DNA from: CAZDAM01 sp964503595
GTDB taxonomy: Bacteria > Muiribacteriota > UBA6191
Length of the DNA: 8,911 bases
Reading direction: 5' to 3'
NCBI GenBank assembly: GCA_964503595.1
Contig: CAZDAM010000120.1
Coordinates: forward strand, 1-8,911
Shown piece by piece: positions 1 through 7,501 of this stretch (positions are counted from its first letter, which is position 1; each line of letters starts with the position of its first letter). Under the pieces are notes generated by a model, which was not told where the DNA came from, searched no databases, and was given only the letters and a program-made list of their open reading frames with translations. A program made the position numbers and the translations under genes.

Positions 1-7
1 GGCCCGT

Positions 8-68
8 CCTGTGACAGGCTCCCGGACCTGCGACAACCCACAGAATTACAACCTGTCCCGTGACAGGT
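8..68. repeat. Pair of short related palindromes
   Basis: The first is CCTGT-G-ACAGG at 8-18, an 11-base palindrome around one base. The second is ACCTGTC-CCGT-GACAGGT at 51-68, a perfect 7-bp stem with a 4-base loop. They share GTGACAGG, and a degenerate CCTGCGACA lies between them at 27-35. No T-run follows either hairpin, so an intrinsic terminator is unlikely. They could be an operator, part of a dispersed palindromic (REP-like) family, or the edge of a larger repeat outside the window. The pattern is seen directly; its role is unknown. Confidence 0.5.
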
Positions 69-302
69 GTATCCAACAAGTATTTCACCGTCTGGGCCCC
101 AGCGCCAGTTCTTCCATTCATTCCGTGGCAGATTCCAACCGGCAAAACGGGATGAATCTACAAGGCTATAGAATTATTTGAATTGCTCTGACTACGACTT
201 TCAATTTTTGAGATTTAGGGTGCCAAGAGCAAAGACCTGTCCTGGTTTTTATTTTTAAGCCAATTCGACCAGTCCCAACTTAGCAATCGTTAAGCTGTCG
301 GC

Positions 303-331
303 TTGTTCGAGGGATGGAGGGGTGATACAAT
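303..331 (+). promoter_or_regulatory. Candidate sigma-70-type promoter for the operon
   Basis: TTGTTC at 303-308 and TACAAT at 326-331 are separated by 17 bases. The -10 matches the consensus at five of six positions, the -35 at only three. Transcription from it would begin near 338, almost at the ATG at 341, leaving little or no leader for that start; translation from the ATGs at 356 or 359 would have a leader of about 20 bases. It is the best-placed candidate before the five-gene run, but it overlaps one copy of the CAATTCGACC repeat and is a weak match overall. Confidence 0.3.
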
Positions 332-340
332 TCGACCCTG

Positions 341-781
341 ATGCAATCTGTGAATATGATGGAATTTGCCGTACGGTACGCTGAGACTGATCAGATGGGT
401 GTCGCCAACCATGCCCGCTACCTCGACTGGTTCTCAGAAGGAAGGGTGGCCTGGCTTAAAGATCTGGGGGAATCCTATGCTCTTTGGGAAGAAGGAGGAA
501 AAGCCCTTCCCGTGATTGGACTAGGGGTTAAATACCGTACTTCCGCCCGCTTCATGCAGAAACTGTCTTTAAGTACAGCGCTTCTGAAATGCGATCGGCG
601 CACTCTGGCTTTTGGCTACCAACTGCATTGCCAGAACACTCTTCTGGCAGAAGCCGTGACAAGACACTGTCTTCTTCAAGGAGGCAGGGCAGTTAGGATT
701 GCGGCCGAATTTGTAGATCGTTTTCAACACCATCTTCAGCCTGATTTTGTCCATCCTGATTCCAGCTGGTGGGGGTTATGA
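341..781 (+). CDS. Acyl-CoA thioesterase, YbgC/FadM (4-hydroxybenzoyl-CoA thioesterase-like) family
   Basis: This is a small cytoplasmic hotdog-fold protein of 146 residues that should hydrolyse acyl-CoA thioesters to the free acid and CoA. The N-terminal stretch RYAETDQMGVANHARYLDWF (residues 12-31) is the family signature: it carries the aspartate (Asp17) at the catalytic position of the 4-hydroxybenzoyl-CoA thioesterase group and the Asn-His-x-x-Tyr that opens the long central helix. The length is typical. The start is uncertain: the ATG at 341 has GGAGGGG 18 bases upstream, too far for a normal site, while Met6 (356) or Met7 (359) would put the N-terminus where homologues usually begin but has no clear ribosome site. 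The stop overlaps the topA start as ATGA. The substrate cannot be told from sequence. In enterobacteria ybgC sits with tol-pal; here it does not. Confidence 0.85.
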   Translation: MQSVNMMEFAVRYAETDQMGVANHARYLDWFSEGRVAWLKDLGESYALWEEGGKALPVIGLGVKYRTSARFMQKLSLSTALLKCDRRTLAFGYQLHCQNTLLAEAVTRHCLLQGGRAVRIAAEFVDRFQHHLQPDFVHPDSSWWGL

Positions 782-2817
782 ATCTCTTTCTGGTTGAGTC
801 TCCCGCCAAAATTAAAACCATTCGTAAATTTCTGGGAAAGGATTTTGAAATCAGGGCATCCATGGGTCATATCCGGGAAATTCCCAAACGGGGCCTTGGG
901 ATTGATATCAATTATGGTTTCGAACCCACATTTCAGCTGATTGAAAGCAAATCCCGCAATACCACCGAAATTCTGGAGTTGATGCAAAAAGCCACAATGG
1001 TCTGGTTCGCACAGGATCTGGATCGGGAGGGCGAGCTGATTGCCTGGCATCTTTTGAAAACAGCAAATCTGCCCGAGGAGAAAGCCCGCAGGGTTGTGTT
1101 CAATGAAATCACCAAGACAGCAGTTCAGAAAGCGGTGGAGAACCCACGGGATCTGAATTACGATCTTATCGGAGCCGGACTTGCCCGAACCATTCTGGAT
1201 CGGCTGATAGGCTACAAGCTATCCCCCATGATCTGGAAGCGCTTTGAAAGTGAGGTGCCACTGTCCGTAGGTCGTGTCCAGACTGCAGCTCTTCGGGTCT
1301 TGGTCGATCGGGAACGGGAAATCGCTGCTTTTGTCAAAGAAGAGTTCTGGAATGTCAGAGCTGATTTTGCCGCCGAAGGCTTCACAGCCAATATCCAGCT
1401 TCCCAAAGATCAGAAACTGACCCCCGAAGAAGCCCGGGAACTCCTGAAAAAACTGGAGTCGCCCAAAGCGTCCGTCACCGAGGTCGAAGGCAAAAGGGAA
1501 AAACGAAACCCACGATCGCCTTTTACCACGGCAACCTTGCAGCAGGAAGCCTCTACCAAACTGAAGCTTTCGGCCAAACAGACCATGCAGATTGCTCAGG
1601 AACTTTACGAGGGTGTAGATCTTGGGGGTGAAAGCAAGGCCCTGATTACATACATGCGTACAGATGCTGCCAATCTCTCCGATGAGGCCATCGAAGCCAT
1701 CCGAAAGCGCATTGCAGGGGACTACGGCAAGGAATACCTGCCCAAGAAGCCCAGGGTCTTTGAAAAAAAATCAAAAAATGCCCAGGAAGCTCACGAAGCT
1801 ATCCGCCCTACAGATTTCTCCCTGCCGCCGCAGGAAATCAAACGCTACTTGAAGCCAACCCACTTCAAACTCTACGAACTGATCTGGAGCAAGGCTGTCG
1901 CGTGTCAGATGGCTCCGGCCGAATTTGATTCGGCCACAGCAGATATCCATATCAACAGCATCGCTTTTCGGGCCCGTGGCAGTATGCTCGTGTTTGACGG
2001 TTTCTTGAAAGCCTATGATGATCGCGATCTGGACAAGAAAAAAGATGAATCCGGAATGCTGCCTCCTCTGGAAAAAGGCCAGGATCTCTCCACACCCAAA
2101 ATTGTCGGAGAAAAGAAGTTCACGAAACCCCCGGCCCGCTACACCGAGGCTTCTCTGGTCAAATTCCTGGAAAAACACGGGATTGGCCGACCCTCAACCT
2201 ACGCCACCATCATCGATACCCTGCAACGGCGCCTCTATGCCGAACTGGATTCCAAAAACAGGTTCAATGCCACTGAACTTGGATGCCAGGTCTGTGACTG
2301 GGTACGGGATAATTTTTCCTCGATTGTGGATATCGGTTTCACGGCCAATGTCGAGGAATCCCTTGATCAGGTTGCCCGGGGTGAAAACGAGTGGAAACAG
2401 ATTGTTGATTCTTTTTACACTCCTTTGAAGGAGCGCATCGTCAGTCTGACCGGCTTTGCCGAAGAGGATCTGGATGAGGAGGAAAAACGGTGCCCCGAGT
2501 GCGGGCAGGAACTCATGATTCGATCCGGAAAATTCGGTCCTTTTCTGGGCTGCTCAGGTTTTCCCGGATGTACCTACATCAAGCCTACCCGAAAAGGTGG
2601 AAGCCGTAACAGTTCCAGTCGGGTAACAACAGGTATCTTTTGTGAACAGTGCGGCTCTGAATTTTTACTCAGGCAGTCCAAACATGGAAAATACTTTGCC
2701 TGTTCCAACTGGCCTGATTGTTCCAATAAACGTAATTCTCTCACTGTAGATGAAGTCAAACAATTCCAGCAGCATCGCAAAAAATTGAAGGAAGGTCGCC
2801 TCCATGAATCCACATAA
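778..2817 (+). CDS. topA: DNA topoisomerase I (type IA)
   Basis: TopA relaxes negative supercoils by cutting one strand through a 5'-phosphotyrosine link and passing the other strand. The 679-residue product has the Toprim domain first (FLVESPAKIKTI at 4-15 with Glu7; DLDREGE at 80-86 supplying the Mg-binding acids), then the type IA core with SVGRVQTA (163-170) and TYMRTDA (291-297), whose Tyr292 is the expected nucleophile, and the GIGRPSTYATII motif (468-479). Two four-cysteine zinc ribbons close the protein: Cys572/575/592/598 and Cys622/625/642/648. The enterobacterial enzyme is longer, with more C-terminal modules; this size resembles the shorter forms common elsewhere. I chose the ATG at 778, which gives a 4-base overlap with the thioesterase; an in-frame GTG at 769 would add three residues with no family support. 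The gene overlaps the next one by 14 bases. Confidence 0.97.
   Translation: MNLFLVESPAKIKTIRKFLGKDFEIRASMGHIREIPKRGLGIDINYGFEPTFQLIESKSRNTTEILELMQKATMVWFAQDLDREGELIAWHLLKTANLPEEKARRVVFNEITKTAVQKAVENPRDLNYDLIGAGLARTILDRLIGYKLSPMIWKRFESEVPLSVGRVQTAALRVLVDREREIAAFVKEEFWNVRADFAAEGFTANIQLPKDQKLTPEEARELLKKLESPKASVTEVEGKREKRNPRSPFTTATLQQEASTKLKLSAKQTMQIAQELYEGVDLGGESKALITYMRTDAANLSDEAIEAIRKRIAGDYGKEYLPKKPRVFEKKSKNAQEAHEAIRPTDFSLPPQEIKRYLKPTHFKLYELIWSKAVACQMAPAEFDSATADIHINSIAFRARGSMLVFDGFLKAYDDRDLDKKKDESGMLPPLEKGQDLSTPKIVGEKKFTKPPARYTEASLVKFLEKHGIGRPSTYATIIDTLQRRLYAELDSKNRFNATELGCQVCDWVRDNFSSIVDIGFTANVEESLDQVARGENEWKQIVDSFYTPLKERIVSLTGFAEEDLDEEEKRCPECGQELMIRSGKFGPFLGCSGFPGCTYIKPTRKGGSRNSSSRVTTGIFCEQCGSEFLLRQSKHGKYFACSNWPDCSNKRNSLTVDEVKQFQQHRKKLKEGRLHEST
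2788..2795 (+). promoter_or_regulatory. Ribosome binding site inside the end of topA
   Basis: AAGGAAGG lies 8 bases before the ATG at 2804, within the last codons of topA. It supports a start that overlaps topA by 14 bases and suggests the two genes are translationally coupled. Confidence 0.7.
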
Positions 2818-4501
2818 ATTAGCCCTGGCTCTGGGAATATCGAGCCTCATTCTGTTCTCCTCTTCGCTTGAGGCGGTTGACATGATGGAGAAACAGGATA
2901 CTCCCCGTATTTCTGCCCTGGTTCAGGCTCAGGATCTGCTCAAAACCTCTATGGTCATGAGTCCCGAGGCAAAAAAACTGATCGAGCAGGGGCAGCTCGT
3001 TTCTGATTCCGAGCTGGCCAGCCCGGCCCGGAAATATGCCGAACTGAATCTGAAGCAGGCCGTAGAAATTGCCCTTCAGAACAATCTGGCTTTCCAGTCC
3101 GCCTTTACCAATCTGGAAATTGCGGATCGCTCCCAGAATGCTGCTCGTGCCCAGCTTCTGGAGCCAGCTCTTGGCCTAGAAGCCGGTAGGAACCGTGCCG
3201 ATCAACCTGGTCGAACGAATGCAAGAGAAGATACAGTTTCTGCAACCTACCGACAGACTTTTGAGAATTCCGTGGAATTCCAGGCTTCTGCCGAACGCAA
3301 CATTTCACGCAATGGTGCGAACTCAGCAAGTTCCAACGTTTATCGGGCTCAGGTTTCCAGGACGGTTACCGGAAAATCCGACTCCTTTCTGGATCGGGAA
3401 TTAAGCATTGATCTGGCCACTAATGAGCAGCAGGTTTCCTATCACAACTATATGGATGCCTACCAGAAGCTGGTCTTTGATGTCGTCTCGGCTTTTTTGA
3501 AAGCCATTAAGGATTACCAGCAGATTGAAGTCTCTGAGTCGGTTCTGAAATATCGTAAGGAGCTTCTGGAGCTGACCAGGGTCAAATACAATCTGGGGGT
3601 TTCCACCCGTCTTGATGTTTTAAGGGTGGAAGTCCAGGTGGCCCAGCAGGAAGAAAAGATCATCGCTGCCCGCAACCTCTACGAGAACAGTCGTGATTCT
3701 CTTTTGAATCTGATGAATTACGAACTGTCCCCAGACGTTTCTTTGACTTATGCTCATGCTGACTCCGAGCGCAGTTACGATACGGAATGGTACCTTGGGC
3801 AGGCTAGGGAGAAACGCCACGATCTGATTGTGGCCCGCCTTGGACTTGAGCAGCAAAAGCTTCGGGAAAATGTTGTCTTTGCCAAAAAAGATCCCAAAGT
3901 GAATGCAAATCTCAATTACCAAGATGGAAGATTTTTTTCGGCGTCCATTGGTTTTGCTGCTCCTCCTGCAAATGATTACAGCCAATGGGCCGCAACTTTG
4001 TCCTATGATCTTCCACTTGGTAATATCGCCAAGAAGGAAGCCCTCAATATCGCCAGGCTTCGTACCAATAACGAAATTCGCCGCGTCGAGGAAGTTCAGG
4101 ACGATGTCGAACTTGCGGTCAAGAATTCCATTCGGGATTTGATTGCGACCCACAAGCGTATCAAGGTCTTGCAGAAAAACGTGGAGCAGGCTGAAGAAAA
4201 TCTGAAATTGAGTCAGCTTTCCTACGAAAAGGGGATCAAGGCCCTGATTGATGTTCTGGACTCTCAGGACGATCTTTTGGAAGTCAAGACAAGTTACGTG
4301 AATTCCATACTTGATCTGAAGGTCGCAGAAATGGCACTGTTAAGGTCCTGCGGACTGATTTCGGCCCCTGACGCCGTCATTCAGGAAGCCATGCGTCGGG
4401 CCGGTATTTCCCAGGTAGTATCCGTTCCGACCGGGGAAACAATCCCCAAAAGCGATGAAACAGGGGACAATCCCTGGAACAGGCGACAACGTCGTCGCTG
4501 A
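2804..4501 (+). CDS. TolC-family outer-membrane efflux protein
   Basis: The 565-residue product should form the trimeric outer-membrane and periplasmic channel of a tripartite efflux or type I secretion machine. Residues 1-24 are a Sec signal peptide (hydrophobic core LALALGISSLILF, likely cleavage after SLEA). A mature N-terminal stretch of about 55 residues precedes the first outer-membrane-efflux repeat, which starts near 80 with LNLKQAVEIALQNN. Long helices at about 214-305 and 405-515 hold the paired family motifs YNLGVSTRLDVL (262-273) and YEKGIKALIDVLDSQ (474-488). Two strand-rich segments, about 145-205 and 365-405, fit the barrel hairpins of each half. The C-terminus ends in a basic tail, RRQRRR. 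No membrane-fusion or inner-membrane pump gene is in the window, so the substrate is unknown and a specific name such as tolC is not justified. The start lies inside topA and has its own ribosome site. Confidence 0.92.
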   Translation: MNPHKLALALGISSLILFSSSLEAVDMMEKQDTPRISALVQAQDLLKTSMVMSPEAKKLIEQGQLVSDSELASPARKYAELNLKQAVEIALQNNLAFQSAFTNLEIADRSQNAARAQLLEPALGLEAGRNRADQPGRTNAREDTVSATYRQTFENSVEFQASAERNISRNGANSASSNVYRAQVSRTVTGKSDSFLDRELSIDLATNEQQVSYHNYMDAYQKLVFDVVSAFLKAIKDYQQIEVSESVLKYRKELLELTRVKYNLGVSTRLDVLRVEVQVAQQEEKIIAARNLYENSRDSLLNLMNYELSPDVSLTYAHADSERSYDTEWYLGQAREKRHDLIVARLGLEQQKLRENVVFAKKDPKVNANLNYQDGRFFSASIGFAAPPANDYSQWAATLSYDLPLGNIAKKEALNIARLRTNNEIRRVEEVQDDVELAVKNSIRDLIATHKRIKVLQKNVEQAEENLKLSQLSYEKGIKALIDVLDSQDDLLEVKTSYVNSILDLKVAEMALLRSCGLISAPDAVIQEAMRRAGISQVVSVPTGETIPKSDETGDNPWNRRQRRR

Positions 4502-4510
4502 AAGGCAGAT

Positions 4511-5827
4511 ATGCGCGCCGTTGACATTATTGAAAAGAAAAAGAGGGGCCTGCGCCTCACTCAGGAAGAAATACAATTTTTCATTTCTGGCTATGTTGAC
4601 GGCAGCATTCCCGACTACCAGGCCTCAGCATTTCTGATGGCCTGCTGCTTTCAGCCTTTAAGTCCTCAGGAAACGGCCGATCTCACGGAAGCTATGCGAA
4701 CTTCCGGGGATACCATCGATCTGCATGGGATCCAGGGCTATACCGTAGACAAGCATTCAACCGGTGGTGTCGGCGATAAAACCACGCTGGTACTGGGGCC
4801 ATTGGTTGCCGCCTGTGGGGGGGTCGTGGCCAAAATGTCCGGGCGGGGCCTGGGGCATACTGGCGGAACCCTTGATAAACTCGATGCAGTGGAAGGTCTT
4901 CACACCGATCTTGCCCGCGAGGATTTCGTCAGAATAGTCAATACGATTGGTGTTGCTGTCTGTGGGCAGACCGGCAATATCGTTCCCGCTGATAAAAAGC
5001 TGTATGCTTTAAGGGATGTTACAGCAACCGTAGAAGACACTGCCCTGATTGCTGCTTCCATCATGTCCAAGAAGCTGGCCATTGATAATAAAGGCCTGAT
5101 TCTGGATGTCAAAACAGGCAAGGGGGCTTTCATGAAGTCTGTAGATGCCTCGATTGAACTTGGCGAACGCATGGTGGAAATCGGTTCCTTGATGGGCCGG
5201 GATGTCATTGCCCTGGTAACCGAAATGAATCTGCCTCTGGGAGAGGCCGTTGGAAATGCCCTTGAAGTCCAGGAAAGCCTGGATACTCTGAAAGGCCGGG
5301 GGCCCCAAGACCTGACGGAACTCTGCAGGGAACTGGGTGGTCGCCTTCTGGTTCTTTCCGGGATTGCCCAGAACCTAGAAGATGGCAAGACCCGCATCCA
5401 AAAAGCAATTGAAGATGGTAGTGGATTGAAGAAATTTGAAGAAATGGTGAAAGCTCAGGGAGGTTCGCTTGAAAGCCTTCACAATCTCAGGATTGCCCCC
5501 AATGTCTTAGAAGTTGCTGCCCCGAAATCCGGCTATATCCAGAATATGGATGCCTTGGGTATAGGTCTGGCTGCCATGAGGCTGGGAGCCGGACGGGCCC
5601 GCAAGGAAGACGAGATTGATCTGGGAGTAGGCCTTCGCATTTTGAAGAAAACCGGCGATCAGGTTCAGCAGGGAGAAGCCCTTGCCATCGCGTATGTGTC
5701 CAATGTGGAGCAGGCCAAGCCCGTTTTGGATGAACTGATTTTAACCTACCAGATTGATTCCGAGCCGGTGGCTCACCCTAAAATCGTTTTGGCCGAAGTG
5801 ACTCGTGATAGAGTCAGAAGGTTCTGA
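4511..5827 (+). CDS. pdp: Pyrimidine-nucleoside phosphorylase (thymidine phosphorylase family)
   Basis: This cytoplasmic enzyme splits uridine, deoxyuridine or thymidine with phosphate into the free base and (deoxy)ribose 1-phosphate. The 438 residues match the family length. The phosphate-site signature KHSTGGVGDK is at 81-90, and the family signature SGRGLGHTGGTLDKLD is at 110-125, ending in Asp where the family usually has Glu. Base-contacting residues expected from known structures are present: Arg168 (in LRDVTATV), Ser183 and Lys187 (in SIMSKKLA). Lys108 just before the signature is, as I recall, typical of the broad-specificity Bacillus-type enzyme (EC 2.4.2.2), where E. coli DeoA has Met; I therefore favour pdp over deoA. 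The C-terminal domain starts near 345. AAAGG at 4501-4505 lies 5 bases before the ATG, 9 bases after the preceding stop. No other deo genes are visible. Confidence 0.93.
   Translation: MRAVDIIEKKKRGLRLTQEEIQFFISGYVDGSIPDYQASAFLMACCFQPLSPQETADLTEAMRTSGDTIDLHGIQGYTVDKHSTGGVGDKTTLVLGPLVAACGGVVAKMSGRGLGHTGGTLDKLDAVEGLHTDLAREDFVRIVNTIGVAVCGQTGNIVPADKKLYALRDVTATVEDTALIAASIMSKKLAIDNKGLILDVKTGKGAFMKSVDASIELGERMVEIGSLMGRDVIALVTEMNLPLGEAVGNALEVQESLDTLKGRGPQDLTELCRELGGRLLVLSGIAQNLEDGKTRIQKAIEDGSGLKKFEEMVKAQGGSLESLHNLRIAPNVLEVAAPKSGYIQNMDALGIGLAAMRLGAGRARKEDEIDLGVGLRILKKTGDQVQQGEALAIAYVSNVEQAKPVLDELILTYQIDSEPVAHPKIVLAEVTRDRVRRF
5816..5821 (+). promoter_or_regulatory. Ribosome binding site deciding the hutH start
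   Basis: AGAAGG, inside the last codons of the phosphorylase gene, lies 7 bases before the ATG at 5829. It favours that ATG over the in-frame start at 5805, which would add eight residues not seen at the N-terminus of the family. Confidence 0.65.
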
Positions 5828-5828
5828 T

Positions 5829-7316
5829 ATGTCCCTTGAACTGGATGGTAAGTCCTTAACCCTTTCCGGCCTCTGGCGGATTATGGAACAGCCTGAAGAG
5901 AAGGTGGTTCTTCCCGAAGAAGCCCGCCAGAATATTGAAACATCCCGTAAAAGAGTGGAAAGGGTTCTTCAGAGTGATACTGCCATCTATGGCATCAATA
6001 CCGGATTTGGGAGCCTTGCAACAACCGCTGTACCCAAGTCATCCCTTTCTGATTTGCAGGAAAACCTGATTCGTTCTCATTCAACCGGATGGGGAGAAGC
6101 GCTCAGTCCGGATCTGGTGCGTGGGGTACTGGCTCTTCGGATCAATTCTCTGGCTCAGGGATTTTCCGGAGTACGTCTAAGTACAGTGGATTTGATGCTC
6201 AGCTGCCTGAATCAGGGACTCCTTCCCAGAATTCCTGCCGTGGGCAGTCTTGGGGCATCAGGCGATCTTGCTCCTCTCTCTCATATGGTTTTGGCCATGA
6301 TGGGAGAAGGGGAGTTCCTTCATCATTCCGACTCCCTTAAAGCTCTGGTCTCAGCTGGCCTGAGGCCTTTGAAACTGGAAGCAAAGGAAGGTCTGGGGCT
6401 GATCAACGGAACCCCGGTCATGACGGCCATCAGTGCCAGGGCATTGCGCATTGGAGCCCGTCTCATCCAGGCCTCCAATGCAGTTGGAGCATTGAGCATG
6501 GAAGCCCTGAAGAGCTCCCGTCAGGCGTTTCGCAAGGAGCTGCACACTATCCGACCTCATCAGGGTCAGATCGCATGCGCCCAGAGGCTCTGGGATCTTC
6601 TGGAGGGCTCCGAAAACATGAACTCCCACAAAGACTGTGGCCGAGTGCAGGATGCTTATTCACTCCGCTGTATGCCCCAGGTCCACGGGGCCTGTCTGGA
6701 CGCTTTAAGGAGAGCGGAAGAGACCATCAAGATCGAAATGAATTCTGTCACCGACAACCCGATCGTCCTTGAAGAGGACATCGTCAGCGGGGGCAATTTT
6801 CATGGAGAGCCCGTCGGGCTTGTGATGGCCTATGTCTCCTGTGCCTTAACCGAGCTCATGAGTATTTCGGAAAGGCGTCAGAACCGTCTGGTTCATCCAG
6901 GACTTTCCGGATTGCCTGCATTCCTGACAGCTCAACCGGGCCTCAATAGCGGTCTGATGATTGTGCATTACGCATCAGCAGCCTGCCTTACCGAAGCCAA
7001 GGTACTATCGCACCCATCTGTTGTGGATTCGATCCCGACCTCAGGAGATCAGGAAGATCATGTTTCCATGGGAACCACCCAGTCCCGGCAGGCCCTGAAA
7101 ATTGCCGAGCTGGGTTTGCGGGTTCTGGCCTCTGAGCTTCTGATGGCCACCACTGCATTAAGACTCGTGAAGAGACCCGCCATTGCTCCCCGGCTCCAGC
7201 CACTTCTTGATGCCGTGGCCTCCAGGGTGCCTGAACCAGGAAGGGACAGAAACCCCCAGCCGGATCTTGCTGCCTGCGAAGCAATCATCATGAGTGATCT
7301 GATCTCCGGTCTTTAG
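5829..7316 (+). CDS. hutH: Histidine ammonia-lyase (histidase)
   Basis: HutH removes ammonia from L-histidine to give trans-urocanate, the first step of histidine breakdown, in the cytoplasm. The 495-residue protein carries the Ala143-Ser144-Gly145 triad within GSLGASGDLAPL (139-150), which cyclises to the MIO cofactor. Residues known to line the histidase pocket are all present at matching places: Tyr54 (YGINTGFG), His84 (IRSHSTG), Asn193 (LINGTP), Tyr277 and Arg280 (QDAYSLRC), Phe324 (GGNFHGEP) and Glu409 (QEDHVSMG). The Glu in the last motif separates histidases from phenylalanine and tyrosine lyases, which usually have Gln there. Its start follows the phosphorylase stop after one base, so the two are probably co-translated. 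No hutU, hutI, hutG or hut regulator is in the window, which is unusual for a catabolic hutH; the rest of the pathway may be elsewhere, or the urocanate may have another use. Confidence 0.95.
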   Translation: MSLELDGKSLTLSGLWRIMEQPEEKVVLPEEARQNIETSRKRVERVLQSDTAIYGINTGFGSLATTAVPKSSLSDLQENLIRSHSTGWGEALSPDLVRGVLALRINSLAQGFSGVRLSTVDLMLSCLNQGLLPRIPAVGSLGASGDLAPLSHMVLAMMGEGEFLHHSDSLKALVSAGLRPLKLEAKEGLGLINGTPVMTAISARALRIGARLIQASNAVGALSMEALKSSRQAFRKELHTIRPHQGQIACAQRLWDLLEGSENMNSHKDCGRVQDAYSLRCMPQVHGACLDALRRAEETIKIEMNSVTDNPIVLEEDIVSGGNFHGEPVGLVMAYVSCALTELMSISERRQNRLVHPGLSGLPAFLTAQPGLNSGLMIVHYASAACLTEAKVLSHPSVVDSIPTSGDQEDHVSMGTTQSRQALKIAELGLRVLASELLMATTALRLVKRPAIAPRLQPLLDAVASRVPEPGRDRNPQPDLAACEAIIMSDLISGL

Positions 7317-7342
7317 GAAAAGTACCAGAAAGGGTAGCTTGA

Positions 7343-7501
7343 CTCAAACAAAACGGTCTCGGGAAAAACCGGGGTGATTCAAAGGACTATGCACTCGACC
7401 TGGAGCGACGGTTGGGTAAAATCGTGGATCTGGCCGAGGACAAGTTCGACGGATACGACAAGGAAATCAAAGAGATCCGGGAGCTAGTCGGCAAGAAGTA
7501 G
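7343..7501 (+). pseudogene. Orphan C-terminal reading frame of a helical protein, no start codon
   Basis: Between hutH and the beta-helix gene one frame is open from just after a TGA at 7340-7342 to a TAG at 7499-7501. Its 52 codons read like a real protein tail: after a polar start come DYALDLERRLGKIVDL and then AEDKFDGYDKEIKEIRELVG, charged and strongly helix-forming, with heptad-like spacing of Leu, Ile and Val. There is no ATG in frame; only a TTG at 7412 or a GTG at 7424 could start it, and neither has a ribosome site. The other frame with an ATG (7389 to 7487, 32 codons) has an implausible Trp- and Ser-rich composition. The simplest view is a gene remnant whose 5' part was lost; a short peptide from a weak start is possible. 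I do not recognise the family. Confidence 0.4.

Larger units (their letters stand above)
1..340. other. Intergenic region upstream of the five-gene operon, no convincing gene
   Basis: I see no complete gene here. One plus-strand frame is open from the left edge to a TGA at 179-181 (59 codons, no recognisable family). One minus-strand frame starts at an ATG at 121-119 and is open to the left edge (40 codons, with a small hydrophobic patch). Either could be the end of a neighbouring gene, but neither has a convincing composition or start. The visible structure is two palindromes built on CCTGTC/GACAGG at 8-18 and 51-68, another ACCTGTCC at 234-241, a T-rich stretch at 245-256, the 10-base direct repeat CAATTCGACC at 261-270 and 328-337, and a possible promoter at 303-331. 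Confidence 0.6.

Noticed and set aside
1..121. Minus-strand frame from the ATG at 121-119 running off the left edge
   Set aside because: Only 40 codons are visible, there is no good ribosome site, and its content is shaped by the palindromes; it cannot be supported as a gene without more sequence.
2..181. Plus-strand frame open from the left edge for 59 codons, as the tail of an upstream gene
   Set aside because: It has no recognisable motif, an uneven composition, and runs through both palindromes; chance openness of this length is plausible.
236..256. Intrinsic terminator ending in the T-rich stretch
   Set aside because: The sequence before the T-run does not form a stable hairpin.
3620..4153. 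Minus-strand 177-codon frame opposite the TolC-type gene
   Set aside because: It lies wholly inside a well-supported gene and shows no motif or plausible start site.
4900..5397. Long minus-strand open frame opposite the phosphorylase gene
   Set aside because: It is a shadow of a strongly conserved gene; the Arg/Ser/Pro-rich translation has no family features.
7339..7367. Promoter at TTGACT for the beta-helix gene
   Set aside because: A good -35-like hexamer is present but no -10-like sequence lies at 16-18 bases; the region there is GGAAAA.
7354..7378. Intrinsic terminator after hutH
   Set aside because: The possible hairpin around GGGAAAAACC has only about five pairs including wobble, and no T-run follows it.
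7389..7487. Small ORF beginning with ATG at 7389
   Set aside because: The product is Trp/Ser/Arg-rich and out of frame with the clearly more protein-like orphan frame; it has no ribosome site.
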